Assembly: GCA_017534445.1 (NCBI GenBank)
Contig: JAFXWC010000006.1
Location: forward strand, 1 to 64,000
Source: Treponema sp.
GTDB taxonomy: Bacteria; Spirochaetota; Spirochaetia; Treponematales; Treponemataceae
DNA: 64,000 nt
Direction of reading: 5' to 3'
Shown: piece after piece, positions 25,761 to 35,172 of the stretch
How positions within the stretch are numbered: position 1 is the stretch's first letter
How the letters are laid out: every line of letters starts with the position of its first letter
Program-made: the position numbers and the translations under genes
The notes under the pieces: generated by a model
What the model was told of the DNA's origin: nothing
Seen by the model: the letters and a program-made list of their open reading frames with translations, nothing else
Databases searched by the model: none

Positions 25761-25808
25761 TTGGACGACATTCCTTTTTTAACTGTGCCCGGCACTACCT
25801 GCCGGGCA
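25761..25808 (+). repeat. Interspersed repeat, copy 2 (TTGGACGA family) with hairpin
   Basis: Matches 5086-5117 at 26 of 32 positions (TTGGACGA, then ACTGTGCCCGG). It ends in a perfect 8-bp hairpin, TGCCCGGC (25786-25793) with GCCGGGCA (25801-25808). No T-tract follows, so it is a poor terminator for trpS, though it could still act as a weak one. Confidence 0.65.
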
Positions 25809-25882
25809 TCCTTGTCTGCTTTCCTCTATTTGTAAACCGATAGCGCCACGGACGGCGCGTCTACCTGTAGCAGAGCAGCCAG

Positions 25883-26000
25883 GTTAGTTTTCCTTAGAAA
25901 ACTAACGGGGAAAACAGCCAAGGAGGGCTGTGTTCCCCGCTTTGCGCGGTTCCGCTTTCGCTCCATTCCCTCCGGGAACGCTTCGCGCCGCTCCAATCGG
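25883..26000. repeat. Cluster of strong palindromes downstream of trpS
   Basis: A perfect 10-bp hairpin (GTTAGTTTTC at 25883-25892, GAAAACTAAC at 25897-25906, loop CTTA) is followed directly by a 13-bp hairpin with one mismatch (25907-25919 with 25926-25938), then by GGTTCCGCTTTCGCTCCATT and CGCCGCTCCAATC, which resemble the core of the 14130 and 18114 repeats. No gene is evident in 25758-26083. Confidence 0.75.
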
Positions 26001-26025
26001 GCGTAGGCTCTTTGGCAAGTACCCC

Positions 26026-26089
26026 GCTAACAATTGTTTAGACAACCGCAGAGGGCTCGATCCGCTGTCAGCTTTGAAACTTGTTAGAC
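26026..26089 (-). other. attC-like integron recombination site
   Basis: Read on the minus strand: GTCTAAC (26083-26089, fits the R'' consensus RYYYAAC) ... CAGCGG/CCTCTG inner arms ... GTTAGC (26026-26031, R'-like). The outer arms CTAACAA (26027-26033) and TTGTTAG (26081-26087) pair perfectly and the next bases pair with a small bulge, as in attC folds. The stop codon of the adjacent gene lies inside the R'' box, a common cassette arrangement. Seen directly: the palindrome and boxes; the integron assignment is inference. Confidence 0.6.
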
Positions 26090-27670
26090 CGTTATATACT
26101 CTTTGACAACTTCAGCACCAATTATTTGTTTTAGTCTTGCCCCTATTGTTGGAGTAGAATATATAGCTCTCCAATGATTTTCAAAAATAGGAACTTCTCT
26201 ATCAAAACCTCCATTCATATTTATTTTATAAATAAGAAATCTTTCTTTGTCGCATATACCTATTAGTTTTGCTTGTAACATTTTAGCATATGAAAAGCAT
26301 TGAGAAAAAGCCTTCTGAAATTCAAGCATAGAAGAAAAATCATACTTAGCTTCTATAACAAATGGCGCTGTTTCAAAATGCTTTTCTCCTTGTGGAAAAA
26401 AAACGAAATCTGGAATTGCTTTTTCATTTCTTCCAGCCTTTAACCTTAGTTGACGCGTCCAATTTTCTTCTGTATAACCAATTTCTTTTAGTATTGGAAT
26501 AAGTATTTTCTCTTCCACATCTTTTTCTATATTTATTGTTCCAAAAGAAATCGATTTTGTAGAAAAAAGCCTTGGAATCTTTTTTATATCCATTCCCTTT
26601 ATTTTAAATATATCAATAAGCCTTTCATATTGAGCAGCTGTTATTTCAACACCATTAAGTCCTTGTAAATTCTTCTTAACTATAGGTGCTTGTCCCCATA
26701 CAGAATCATCCTTTAAATCTTGGAATGTAACTTTCGGAACTTCAATTCCTTCACAAACAGTTGTCATCTTTTGATAATATGCAAATGGATTGAATATTCC
26801 ATTTGAATCAGCTCTCCATATTGAATGAATATAACTTCTAGGAGATGTACAATACATTACAACTATATCTCCTCTTTTCGTTCTTTCATTACATGCCCAT
26901 ACATGGTTTATATTTGTATCCTGTTTTTTTAGAAGATTGTCTAAGAAAATAAATTGACTCTCTCCTTTTGCCCCAGTAAACCATACATTTACAGGTGCTG
27001 GTAATTCCGTAACATTGTTTTCGTCTGATAACATCATTGCAAAATCATAAATACAGGCGCATAGTTCTGCTTGCGATAAATTATTTTCTTCTGAAAAAGC
27101 GTTCAAAGTTTTACAAACATCAAAATAATAAAGAAAAAACTCCCTGTAGTTTTTTGTTTTTGGAAATTCTGGAAGTTCTATTCCCAACAAAGCACAATGC
27201 TTCTGAAAAATATCAAATCTATTTTGATTTAAGATGGGGATATAACATGTGTAGAACCAAGAAAGAGCCCAAGATATTTCAGGCATAGAAAAACATTTAG
27301 TTCTGTAATCATCTTTTCTTAATCGTATTTTGTCTGGGAAAAATGTAAATTTACCAGAATCATATTCTGCATTTACTAAAACAAATGTATCTACAAATTT
27401 TTCTGGATTGAAGTTATTATTAAAAAGGTTTTGAGGTTTTAAGTCTTCAAGAGCAAAAAAACTACTATTGAATATATCATCAAAATTTGAATCACACCCC
27501 CAAGATTTTCCTATGTCATATAGAGCTTTCATTCTTTCATACATCGAAGTATCATTATCAAAATCAAAAAGCGATATTACTTTTTTACCCTCATTAGATT
27601 CTTTATAAAGATTCCATAGCTTATTATTCATAATACTCCTAAAAATCACGCCAGTGATGTGTCGTTCTAA
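26031..27670 (-). mobile_element. Putative solitary integron-type gene cassette
   Basis: The 9-bp sequence CTAACAATT occurs at 26027-26035 and 27667-27675, 1640 bp apart, bounding one gene plus the attC-like site. On the minus strand both junctions read AATTG-TTAG, where an integron integrase would cut G-TT. The left neighbour's stop codon abuts the insertion point. No intI gene or second attC is in the window, so this would be an isolated cassette outside an array. Confidence 0.5.
26084..27631 (-). CDS. Predicted nuclease with EVE-like and HsdR_N-like PD-(D/E)XK domains
   Basis: A 515-aa protein in three parts. Residues 1-210: unrecognised helical region. Residues 214-345: VNVWFTGAKGES, HVWACNERTKRGDIVVMYCTSP and EITAAQYERLIDIF resemble an EVE/PUA-like fold that in known proteins reads modified bases. 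Residues 368-475: KAIPDFVFFP (Asp408), FVIEAKYDF (Glu427, Lys429), then FSQCFSYAKML and LIGICDKERFLIY, the PD-(D/E)XK pattern of type I restriction R-subunit N-termini. A modification-dependent restriction enzyme is the best inference. AGGAG lies 5 bases before the ATG at 27631. AT-rich relative to neighbours. No methylase is adjacent, as expected for a type IV-like enzyme. Confidence 0.7.
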   Translation of the reverse strand: MNNKLWNLYKESNEGKKVISLFDFDNDTSMYERMKALYDIGKSWGCDSNFDDIFNSSFFALEDLKPQNLFNNNFNPEKFVDTFVLVNAEYDSGKFTFFPDKIRLRKDDYRTKCFSMPEISWALSWFYTCYIPILNQNRFDIFQKHCALLGIELPEFPKTKNYREFFLYYFDVCKTLNAFSEENNLSQAELCACIYDFAMMLSDENNVTELPAPVNVWFTGAKGESQFIFLDNLLKKQDTNINHVWACNERTKRGDIVVMYCTSPRSYIHSIWRADSNGIFNPFAYYQKMTTVCEGIEVPKVTFQDLKDDSVWGQAPIVKKNLQGLNGVEITAAQYERLIDIFKIKGMDIKKIPRLFSTKSISFGTINIEKDVEEKILIPILKEIGYTEENWTRQLRLKAGRNEKAIPDFVFFPQGEKHFETAPFVIEAKYDFSSMLEFQKAFSQCFSYAKMLQAKLIGICDKERFLIYKINMNGGFDREVPIFENHWRAIYSTPTIGARLKQIIGAEVVKEYITV

Positions 27671-27673
27671 CAA

Positions 27674-30600
27674 TTAGTTCTTCTTTATTGCAATAAGCGT
27701 AAGGTCGTCAAACTGGGGGTCTTCCAGTATGCCGTGGTAATAGATGTGAATCGGGTCGTTTTCTATGTCGCTCCTGTTCATGCACCATTCACTGTATTCC
27801 TTAAAGTGCAGGCGGAGGAATTCATCTATCTTCCTGTCAACTTTTACGCGGTCAGAAGGATTGGGATTCTTTCTCCTGTACATGCGGAAAACTTTTTCCA
27901 CGGAAACAAGTGCCATGATTGCGTCTTCTGCGCTTCCTTCGCAGTTGCTAAAGTCAAAGGTAAATTCATCACCGCTTTCGTCATGGCATTTTTTAAGGGT
28001 GTAGATTCCCTTTGCAAAGACCGTTTCAACAATATCCTTTACGCGCTCAGCAGTCATTTCTTCCGAGCTTTCTCCAACAGTATGGTTTCCGTGTGCCTCT
28101 CCTTCTCTTAGGCCAGGCGCTTCGCATGTTATAATTTCGCTTTCCTCGTTACGGAAATTTCTTTTTGCCTCTTCAATGCCGTCAGTGTAAAGAAGAAGAA
28201 CGTCCCCCATAAAGAACTTATGCTTTACAACAGGATAACCTCCCTTAAGGGCTATTAAGTCAGAGCTGAACATTCCGGCTGCGGGTGTTTCAGGAAGCGT
28301 GAACGATTTCTTTTGTCTGCAGTTTCCGTCATAGTAAGTAACTATGTTGTCACCTGCGTTGCAGAACCAGCATTCTCCTGTCTTTACGTTGAGTATTCCC
28401 AATGTGAATGCCGCAAACCTTCCTTTGAATCCGCGGCTTTCAATAAGGTCGTTTATCTGCTCAACAACAGGGCTAAGGTTTGTGTTCTGGGCACCGTTGT
28501 TCATGTTCCAGTAGCGGAATGCGTTAAGGAAGAGGGTAGCAACCTGAACCATGATAAGTGCGGCTGGAACTCCGTGTCCCGATACGTCGCATTTGATTAT
28601 TGCAAAGTGGTCCTTGTCTATCTGGCGGTAGTCAAAGTAGTCACCGGAAAGGTCGTCTGCTCCTGCATAATAGCTAAAGAAGTCTGCACCGTCTGTTTTT
28701 AAAGAGCCTGTCGTAAGAGTGTTGCCGTTTTGGTCCTGATGCAGCGGAAGGAACTTTGCCTGGATTTCCTTACCGAACGTCAGGTTCTTTGTCTGGATTG
28801 CCGCTTCTACAAGGCCCTTGGTCATTTCGTTGACTGTGTCGCCAAGCATACCAATTTCATCTTTGCTGCGGAGCTTTATTTCTTTGCCGGAAAGTTTTTC
28901 CTTGTCGTCGGTATCGCGTATCATTGCAACATGCCTTGCAAGTTTTTTTATAGGACGGACGATTATGCCTGCAAGGATTGTCGCGCTTAATATTCCAAGA
29001 AGAATGGCAAAGGCAATTGATACTGCCGCTATTTTTACAACGGCCATGCGTGCCTTGTGCATTTCGCTAATTACGGACTGGGTGCTTATCTGCAGGAATA
29101 CAATGCCGTGGACATAAGTCTCTTCGTTTCCGTAGTGGTAGACAACCGGTTTGTAAAAGAGGTATTCGGTTTCTTTGTAGTTTATCTTTGTGTTGTCGTA
29201 AGCAGGGTAGGTGCCTATTCCTTCTTTTGAAATTTCTTCAAGCTCATCATTTACGCGGCTGTTGAGCTGCCTTGTGATTTCTCCAATTTCACGTACGCGT
29301 GCAATGCTCTTGTCATCAGTTTTGCCGGTAAGGCTTATACCTTCTGCGGTTAGTTCAGAAATTTGCGCCGTCATGGACTTGATTCTGTCTTCTGCCACAG
29401 CATTGAGTGCCTTGCACCTTTCCTGAATTTCGTTTACGCCATCCACTGTAAGGCGGCTCTTTCCGTTTTCAAATTCAGAAGTGTTTGTTTTGCTTGCAAT
29501 GTTAGCGTCGTTGGATGCCCATACGTAGTCAATGTTCGTGTCTTTTGCTTCGCTTCCATATCCCGTAATTACGGCATATCTTGAGTCGGTAAGTGTCTTT
29601 GCTTCTTCCGTTAAGTCGGTTAAGGCAAGAAGGTTTGAGCTTGCGTTAGGCAGATTTACCTTTGCGCCGTTTGCCATTGAGTCCAAAAGAACCTTTGCCC
29701 TCTGCTGAAGTCCCTGCACACGGGTGGTTTCTTCGCGGGCTATCATTATGTAGCTAAGGGCCAGGATAACGACTGCAACAATCGTTATCAAAAGCAGTGT
29801 AGTCCATGCCATCATCTTGGTGCTCAGGCCAATGCCTTTTCTTGTAAAGAGTTCGCTTCTGTTTTTCTTTTCCTGAGGCATGATTCCTCCTTCTATGAGT
29901 GCCTGTATTTCCTTGTGTATTGCAATAGATTCTCCGGCTGTTCTTGACAGCCCTCTTATTGATATGAACATAACTGCCAAAGCAAGCAAGGCTATTGCGG
30001 CTGCTGCAATCCAAGTTATGTTTACGTTGCGTTTTGCCTTTGTGGTGTCCGTTATCCAGTTTGGAACGAACTTGTATTTTTTGAATGTCTTTACGGTTCC
30101 GTGCTCGTCTGCGTGGAGCATTTTGTCTTTTGTTATGTACAAGCCGCGGTCTGAATGGTTAAGGCCTATGTAGTAGTCGCCTTCTTCCATTGTGCGCAGG
30201 AGTATGTTTGTTATGCGGTTTTCAGAGACAACTTCAAAATCATTTTCGCTGGCCGTAAGAATGTAGTCGTAGGGGGCCTTTCCGTCTTTGTCAAGATAGA
30301 TGGCTGTTACATTTCCGTCGTAGTCAAAGTTTCCGCCAAGAATGTCAAGGCTTATGTCACCGAATACGTCAACTTCGGAATTGACCGTAGTTATGTATGT
30401 TACGGGAATGTATTTGTTAAGAACTATTGTCTTTGTGGCAGGCGTTCCTATGTTTCCAACTTTGTCTATTGCCGCAACAGAGAAAACGTAGAGTCCGTTT
30501 CTTATATTGTTGAATTCTTCGCTAAGAATATCGGCTTCTCCCTTTAGGTAAAGTGGGGGAGGTTCTACGGAAAGAATTTTTTCCGTGTTGTCAGCTATAA

Positions 30601-32341
30601 GTTTTTCGGAAACATCCTTTACTTCTTCTTCTGTAATTCTTAAAGGGTGTCCTGGACTTGTGCATGCTTTTCTTGGAACGGGCGCAATGTATTTTAGGCT
30701 CCAGGTATAGCCCGCAATGTCGCTGTCAGAATCCTGGGCTTTCCAGGCGAGCTTGAAGGTGTTGCTTTTTAGCATTCCGTTGCCGTCTTCTTCCGCATCT
30801 TCAATTGTTGGTGCAAGGGGTGCCGTTGTGTCCCTTCTGTATGTAAGGGTCGTTGTCTGTGACCAGTTTTCCGCATAGTCGGTTTGCTTTACCTTGAAAT
30901 ACCAAGGGCCGTCTTTTGTGGCTTTTCCTTCAATCAAAGATTCCTGAGGTATGCGCATGAGTTTTTCTGGAGGCTCTGCGTCCTTGTCGTCGGTAAAGAT
31001 GTAGGAGAATCCCATTATGCCCGAAGAGTCTTCCGTCATCTGGAATTCCGCTACGGCCTTTTCATCAGTTCCACCCTTGTCTTCTTCGAATGAAACAGGC
31101 TTTATGACCGGTGGAAGAATGGAAGAGTCCTTGGACAGCATGAGTATTTGCTTTGAGTTTTTGGAAGGTCCGTTCCTTAGCCATACGAATGAAAGGCTTT
31201 CCCCTTTTTTGGAAAGAACAGGAAGGGCTGTTGACTGTGTGCTGTCTACGATAAGGTCCGGGTCGTTCCACAGGGCCTTGGATTTTTTTGAATACAGGAC
31301 TTTGCTCATTGCATTCTGTGAGTCCGTCCAGGTAAGATAAAAATCTTTTCCGTAGTTAAAGAGGAAGGGCCGAACCGCATTTCCGGTCCTGCTTATGCGC
31401 ATAGGCTCTTCTTTTGGTTCACCCCTTGAATTTAACGTGCATACATATACAGACGAAAGAATTCCACCTATGGAAGAGCGTTCCCATGCAAGATAAATTG
31501 TTCCGCTGTTGTAGAAGAGGGAAGGGCGCTGGTTGTTGAATGAAGTGGCGTTCTGCATGCCGCCCGTTATCATTACAGGCTCGCTCCATTTTTTTCCGCC
31601 GTCAGACGTTGTGCTTGCAAATATTTGGAAGGAGCTTCTTCCTCCGCCTGAGTATTGGGCCTGGAAAACCATCATGTCCGAAAAGCCGGTGTTTATGATG
31701 TTAGGGGCTATGGGGTTGAACATGGTCTTTGTCTTAAAGTTAAAGTCGTCAAAGTCTTCCCACTTGGTTCCCTTTTTGGATTCATAAGATCTTGAGTAGA
31801 CAAGGTTGAATTTTGATTTGTTGGCAAGCGTTGCAAATACTATGAAGTTTCCGTTTCCAAGGGCATGAATTCTGGCTCCAACCAAAGGTTCATCCTGTTC
31901 TTCAAGGGGATATTCCGTAAATGTTTTTCCGTAGTCTTCTGACATAAGAACTGTTATCTGGTTCATTCCAGAAACTACGGCGACTGCAATTCTTCCCTTT
32001 GAGTTCTGCGCGGCAGAATAAATTTGCGGTATCTCGCCTGAGTAGCTGTATGGTCCTGCAAACCTGTCTGTCTTGCTCCAGTTTAGTCCATCCCAGCTTG
32101 TGGTCATGGAAATGTAAATTTCTTTTTTTGCCTTGTCAACGTCTTGCCAGAAAACAGCCGAAACTCCGCTTGTCTTTGCGTTTGAGGAAAGGACTTCTGG
32201 AAAGCGGCAGTCTCTGTTTGCGTCTGTTGCAATTCTTGGTTTTTCCCAATAAAAGTTTTGCGCTCTTGCAAAAGACGGAATGAATGTCATCAGTAGGGCA
32301 AGAAGGGCAGCTTTTTTTATGTGTTTGTAAAGTAACTTCAT
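27674..32341 (-). CDS. Giant sensor phosphatase: BNR-type repeats, HAMP, SpoIIE (PP2C)
   Basis: A 1555-aa membrane protein. Residues 1-27 are a signal peptide (ALLALLMTFIPSFARA). Residues ~30-430 contain sialidase/BNR-like repeats (SEDYGKTF, TSDGGKKWSEP). Residues ~440-700 look like Ig/FN3-type domains. TM segments lie at about 790-815, 855-880 and 1095-1125, the last two around a second extracytoplasmic region. HAMP: about 1120-1185. SpoIIE PP2C phosphatase: about 1190-1555, with metal motifs SGDYFDY (~1232), CDVSGHGVPAALI (~1251), YTDGIEEA (~1386) and the terminal FDDLTLI. It probably dephosphorylates an anti-sigma-factor antagonist; none is in the window. It overlaps the 944-aa gene by 4 bases (ATGA). 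Confidence 0.9.
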   Translation of the reverse strand: MKLLYKHIKKAALLALLMTFIPSFARAQNFYWEKPRIATDANRDCRFPEVLSSNAKTSGVSAVFWQDVDKAKKEIYISMTTSWDGLNWSKTDRFAGPYSYSGEIPQIYSAAQNSKGRIAVAVVSGMNQITVLMSEDYGKTFTEYPLEEQDEPLVGARIHALGNGNFIVFATLANKSKFNLVYSRSYESKKGTKWEDFDDFNFKTKTMFNPIAPNIINTGFSDMMVFQAQYSGGGRSSFQIFASTTSDGGKKWSEPVMITGGMQNATSFNNQRPSLFYNSGTIYLAWERSSIGGILSSVYVCTLNSRGEPKEEPMRISRTGNAVRPFLFNYGKDFYLTWTDSQNAMSKVLYSKKSKALWNDPDLIVDSTQSTALPVLSKKGESLSFVWLRNGPSKNSKQILMLSKDSSILPPVIKPVSFEEDKGGTDEKAVAEFQMTEDSSGIMGFSYIFTDDKDAEPPEKLMRIPQESLIEGKATKDGPWYFKVKQTDYAENWSQTTTLTYRRDTTAPLAPTIEDAEEDGNGMLKSNTFKLAWKAQDSDSDIAGYTWSLKYIAPVPRKACTSPGHPLRITEEEVKDVSEKLIADNTEKILSVEPPPLYLKGEADILSEEFNNIRNGLYVFSVAAIDKVGNIGTPATKTIVLNKYIPVTYITTVNSEVDVFGDISLDILGGNFDYDGNVTAIYLDKDGKAPYDYILTASENDFEVVSENRITNILLRTMEEGDYYIGLNHSDRGLYITKDKMLHADEHGTVKTFKKYKFVPNWITDTTKAKRNVNITWIAAAAIALLALAVMFISIRGLSRTAGESIAIHKEIQALIEGGIMPQEKKNRSELFTRKGIGLSTKMMAWTTLLLITIVAVVILALSYIMIAREETTRVQGLQQRAKVLLDSMANGAKVNLPNASSNLLALTDLTEEAKTLTDSRYAVITGYGSEAKDTNIDYVWASNDANIASKTNTSEFENGKSRLTVDGVNEIQERCKALNAVAEDRIKSMTAQISELTAEGISLTGKTDDKSIARVREIGEITRQLNSRVNDELEEISKEGIGTYPAYDNTKINYKETEYLFYKPVVYHYGNEETYVHGIVFLQISTQSVISEMHKARMAVVKIAAVSIAFAILLGILSATILAGIIVRPIKKLARHVAMIRDTDDKEKLSGKEIKLRSKDEIGMLGDTVNEMTKGLVEAAIQTKNLTFGKEIQAKFLPLHQDQNGNTLTTGSLKTDGADFFSYYAGADDLSGDYFDYRQIDKDHFAIIKCDVSGHGVPAALIMVQVATLFLNAFRYWNMNNGAQNTNLSPVVEQINDLIESRGFKGRFAAFTLGILNVKTGECWFCNAGDNIVTYYDGNCRQKKSFTLPETPAAGMFSSDLIALKGGYPVVKHKFFMGDVLLLYTDGIEEAKRNFRNEESEIITCEAPGLREGEAHGNHTVGESSEEMTAERVKDIVETVFAKGIYTLKKCHDESGDEFTFDFSNCEGSAEDAIMALVSVEKVFRMYRRKNPNPSDRVKVDRKIDEFLRLHFKEYSEWCMNRSDIENDPIHIYYHGILEDPQFDDLTLIAIKKN

Positions 32342-35172
32342 TTTAGCATTCCTTCGATACGGTTTTTCAGTTTTAGTATTTTTGCAGAACGCAGGTTTTC
32401 AGGATTCTGCAAAAGTTCCTGAAGGTTTGCGTTTGCGGCAACAACGTTTCCGTTTTGCAGGAAGCGTATGGCCTGCTGGTATTTGGCTTCGTCGGCTGCG
32501 TTAAGCGTTACGGCTGCCTGTTGTCCTGTTCTTAGGGCAATTTCATCAAGCACGGCTATGGCTGTTGCGTTTGTTTGGTCAATGCTCAGGGCCTGGTTTA
32601 CCATTGTCTTTATTTCGGCAAGCTTTATAGGATCACGTCCCGCAGAGTCAAGTGCCTTTTGTGCTTCCACTGCAATAGCTTCTGCCTCTTCTTTTGATGA
32701 GTTGTCGGATGCTTTTTCCCTGAGTCCCCAGTTTATTTCTATGTTTGCAATCAAGTCGGAAAGTCCCGGGTAGCTTGGGTTTATTTCCTGAAGGTCCTTA
32801 AGGTCTCCGTAGCCCATGAGGGACGTGGCGTTCTTTTGCGAATAGTCAATTGCCTTAAGTTCCTTTAGATGGTTTGCGTAGGTGTTGTTAAAGGCCTTGG
32901 GATCAAGAACCTTGTCTATTTTAAAGGAAAGAATCGTAGCCTCGTGATTGTGGGGGTAGACAAGTTTTAGTTCGTCAAGCTTTTCTTTTGCCTTTCTTAG
33001 GTGAGACATTCCGTCCCTTTTCTTTCCACTGTTGATTTCTTTTGTTCCGAGCGTGTAATAGTTTTCGCACAGGGAAAGGATCTGCGACATTTCCGGGTAG
33101 AGTGGGTCATCTGGATTTAAAACACGTCCGTTTTTTATTGTTAGTGCCGTGTTTACAAGCTGGCGGAATTTTTCAAGTTCTTCGTCCTTGTCCAATGGGG
33201 TGTCCATGAAGGTTTCCCATTCAAGCCTTACGTTGTCTGCGCGTATTATGTTTTCGTTTGCCTCTTCATAGTTGCCTGCATAGTAGTTGTGCCTTATTTC
33301 CCTCTTGTAGTCCCGGAGGTTGCTTATTAGGGCAGGCCTTTGTTTTTCAACAACCTTTTGCTTTAGCGTGGAAAGGTTTTCGTATGTCTGGTCCTGGATG
33401 TCTGCGTCTTTTTTCATTACGGAAAGAATTGAGTCGTAGGTCTTGGAAGCTTTCTCCAGGTTTATCTGGGCGGTGGAAAGGTTTTCGTTTTCGTATGCGC
33501 TTAGTGCCCGGTTGTAGTACATGTGCACTTCGTTTATTGCGGTGCGGGCCTGAAGCTGCTGGTTCCTTATCTTTTCTGAATTTGATTCCAGCGTCTTTTT
33601 GAACTGCTCAAGTTTTTTTACCCGCTCGCCAAGTTTTTTCTGTATGGACTGGACGTTGGACTTGTAACTTTTTCCTGCATCGTTGAGCGTGGAACTTGCA
33701 TCTTTTAATGTTGCAATGTCAGCAATCGTGTTTTTTATAAGGTCCTCTGACTGCCTTATGAATTCAGTTGGGTGCTGCTTGGGGGTGTCCTCGGATTCAT
33801 CCTCTTCAAGATTTTTATCAATGCCCGGTGCAAGTATTTTTATCTGCTCGTACTGGGTTTCTGCATCCTCATAAAATTTGTCTCCTGCTTCAAGAAGCCT
33901 GTCTCCTGCCTTTTCAATGATTTCTTTTCCTGTCTTTTCGCAGTAGTCCTGAATGAAGGCGTATGATTTTTCGTAAGCTTCACTTGTCTTTGTCCAACGG
34001 GGAACTTCTTTTGCAAATGATTTTGCGCTTTTGAGCCACTTTTCACGGCGTGCGTCTTCTGCCTCGTCTGCAAAGGATGTGTATTCGTTTGCAAGGGCTA
34101 TGTATTCTTTTACAGTCTGCTCGTTGCCTTCGCGCATGGCCTGCATAACTTCTGTCTTTGCTTCTTCCGTGGCATTGTATTTTTGGTTCAAGAGGGAAAT
34201 TTTTTCTGCCGTGTCTATAAGCGATGAGTTTTTTTCTCCCGCAAGTTCAAGCAGGTCTGCAGACTCTAGCATTGACTTGTTCTGCCTCTTTTGCCGTTCG
34301 GAAAGCTTTCCTGCAAGAAGGTTCTTTAGCTCCTGAATGTTCTTCATTGTGGATGCCAGTGGCGAAAATTCTGCGGTCGCATTTCTTGCGCTTTCATAGG
34401 AATCGGGTGAGTTGAAAATCAAATCTTCTGCAAAGGCGGCGTCCAGTATCTTCTGTACAGCTTCTTCTTTTTCTGTTATGACTTCAATGAGGCCTTGGTC
34501 TATGCTGTTCCAGTGTGCGTCCAAGGCTCCGATTATTCCCGTGTAGGGGGTCTTCTCTGTTCCAAGGATGAATTTTTCGCAGAATGAAAGCCAGCACTCA
34601 TCATTTATTTCTTTCTGTGCCTTTAGCTTCTTGAAGATTTCCCGGATTTTGATTCCTTCGTCATAGATGCTGTTGCGGATGGAAGAAAAGCTTTCAAGGT
34701 TTTCCCTTATGGAGTTTATGTTTTCTTCCGCTTCCTGATACAAGGAATTTTCTACGGAAGCCTTTAGTCCAGTGTTGAGAGAGTTTAGTTTTGCCTGCAT
34801 TGAAGAATACTGTTTTTCAAGTTCAAGTACGGTGGCAATGGAGTCGTGTACCGGCTGTATTTCTTCTTGCCCCCTGCGTTTCCTTTCATACTGCTGCTTT
34901 TTTAGCGTAAAAGTAACCGGGTCTCTTGTAAATCTGTGCACGGCCTTTAAATACTGCCCACTTTGTGCAAGGTCAAAGGCTTCTTTCATTATGTCATTGA
35001 ATTCATCAGGATATTTTGGATATTCTATTGTATATTCTTTCCCTTCGGATTGTTCTGCAGGAGAAGGAGGCTTTGGCTTGTCTTTTTTTCCTGAAGAAAA
35101 TGCCGCCTCCGAAAAGCCTAGCGTGAGAATGCATAAAAAGAGAATTCTGAATATTTTTTTCTGGACTTTCAA
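32338..35172 (-). CDS. Secreted coiled-coil/TPR-like protein, partner of the SpoIIE phosphatase
   Basis: A 944-aa protein with a signal peptide (MKVQKKIFRILFLCILTLGFSEAAFS) then a lysine-rich linker (GKKDKPKPPSP). The remainder is almost all helix, rich in Glu/Lys/Ala, with TPR-like helical pairs near the N-terminus (FDLAQSGQYLKAVHRF) and C-terminus (YYTLGTKEINSGKKRDGMSHLRKAKEKL; YQQAIRFLQNGNVVAANANLQELLQ). No enzymatic motif. Translational coupling to the downstream phosphatase gene suggests that it is a periplasmic ligand or scaffold for that sensor. Length and composition are typical of spirochaete periplasmic repeat proteins. Homologues would be needed for a name. Confidence 0.8.
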   Translation of the reverse strand: MKVQKKIFRILFLCILTLGFSEAAFSSGKKDKPKPPSPAEQSEGKEYTIEYPKYPDEFNDIMKEAFDLAQSGQYLKAVHRFTRDPVTFTLKKQQYERKRRGQEEIQPVHDSIATVLELEKQYSSMQAKLNSLNTGLKASVENSLYQEAEENINSIRENLESFSSIRNSIYDEGIKIREIFKKLKAQKEINDECWLSFCEKFILGTEKTPYTGIIGALDAHWNSIDQGLIEVITEKEEAVQKILDAAFAEDLIFNSPDSYESARNATAEFSPLASTMKNIQELKNLLAGKLSERQKRQNKSMLESADLLELAGEKNSSLIDTAEKISLLNQKYNATEEAKTEVMQAMREGNEQTVKEYIALANEYTSFADEAEDARREKWLKSAKSFAKEVPRWTKTSEAYEKSYAFIQDYCEKTGKEIIEKAGDRLLEAGDKFYEDAETQYEQIKILAPGIDKNLEEDESEDTPKQHPTEFIRQSEDLIKNTIADIATLKDASSTLNDAGKSYKSNVQSIQKKLGERVKKLEQFKKTLESNSEKIRNQQLQARTAINEVHMYYNRALSAYENENLSTAQINLEKASKTYDSILSVMKKDADIQDQTYENLSTLKQKVVEKQRPALISNLRDYKREIRHNYYAGNYEEANENIIRADNVRLEWETFMDTPLDKDEELEKFRQLVNTALTIKNGRVLNPDDPLYPEMSQILSLCENYYTLGTKEINSGKKRDGMSHLRKAKEKLDELKLVYPHNHEATILSFKIDKVLDPKAFNNTYANHLKELKAIDYSQKNATSLMGYGDLKDLQEINPSYPGLSDLIANIEINWGLREKASDNSSKEEAEAIAVEAQKALDSAGRDPIKLAEIKTMVNQALSIDQTNATAIAVLDEIALRTGQQAAVTLNAADEAKYQQAIRFLQNGNVVAANANLQELLQNPENLRSAKILKLKNRIEGMLK

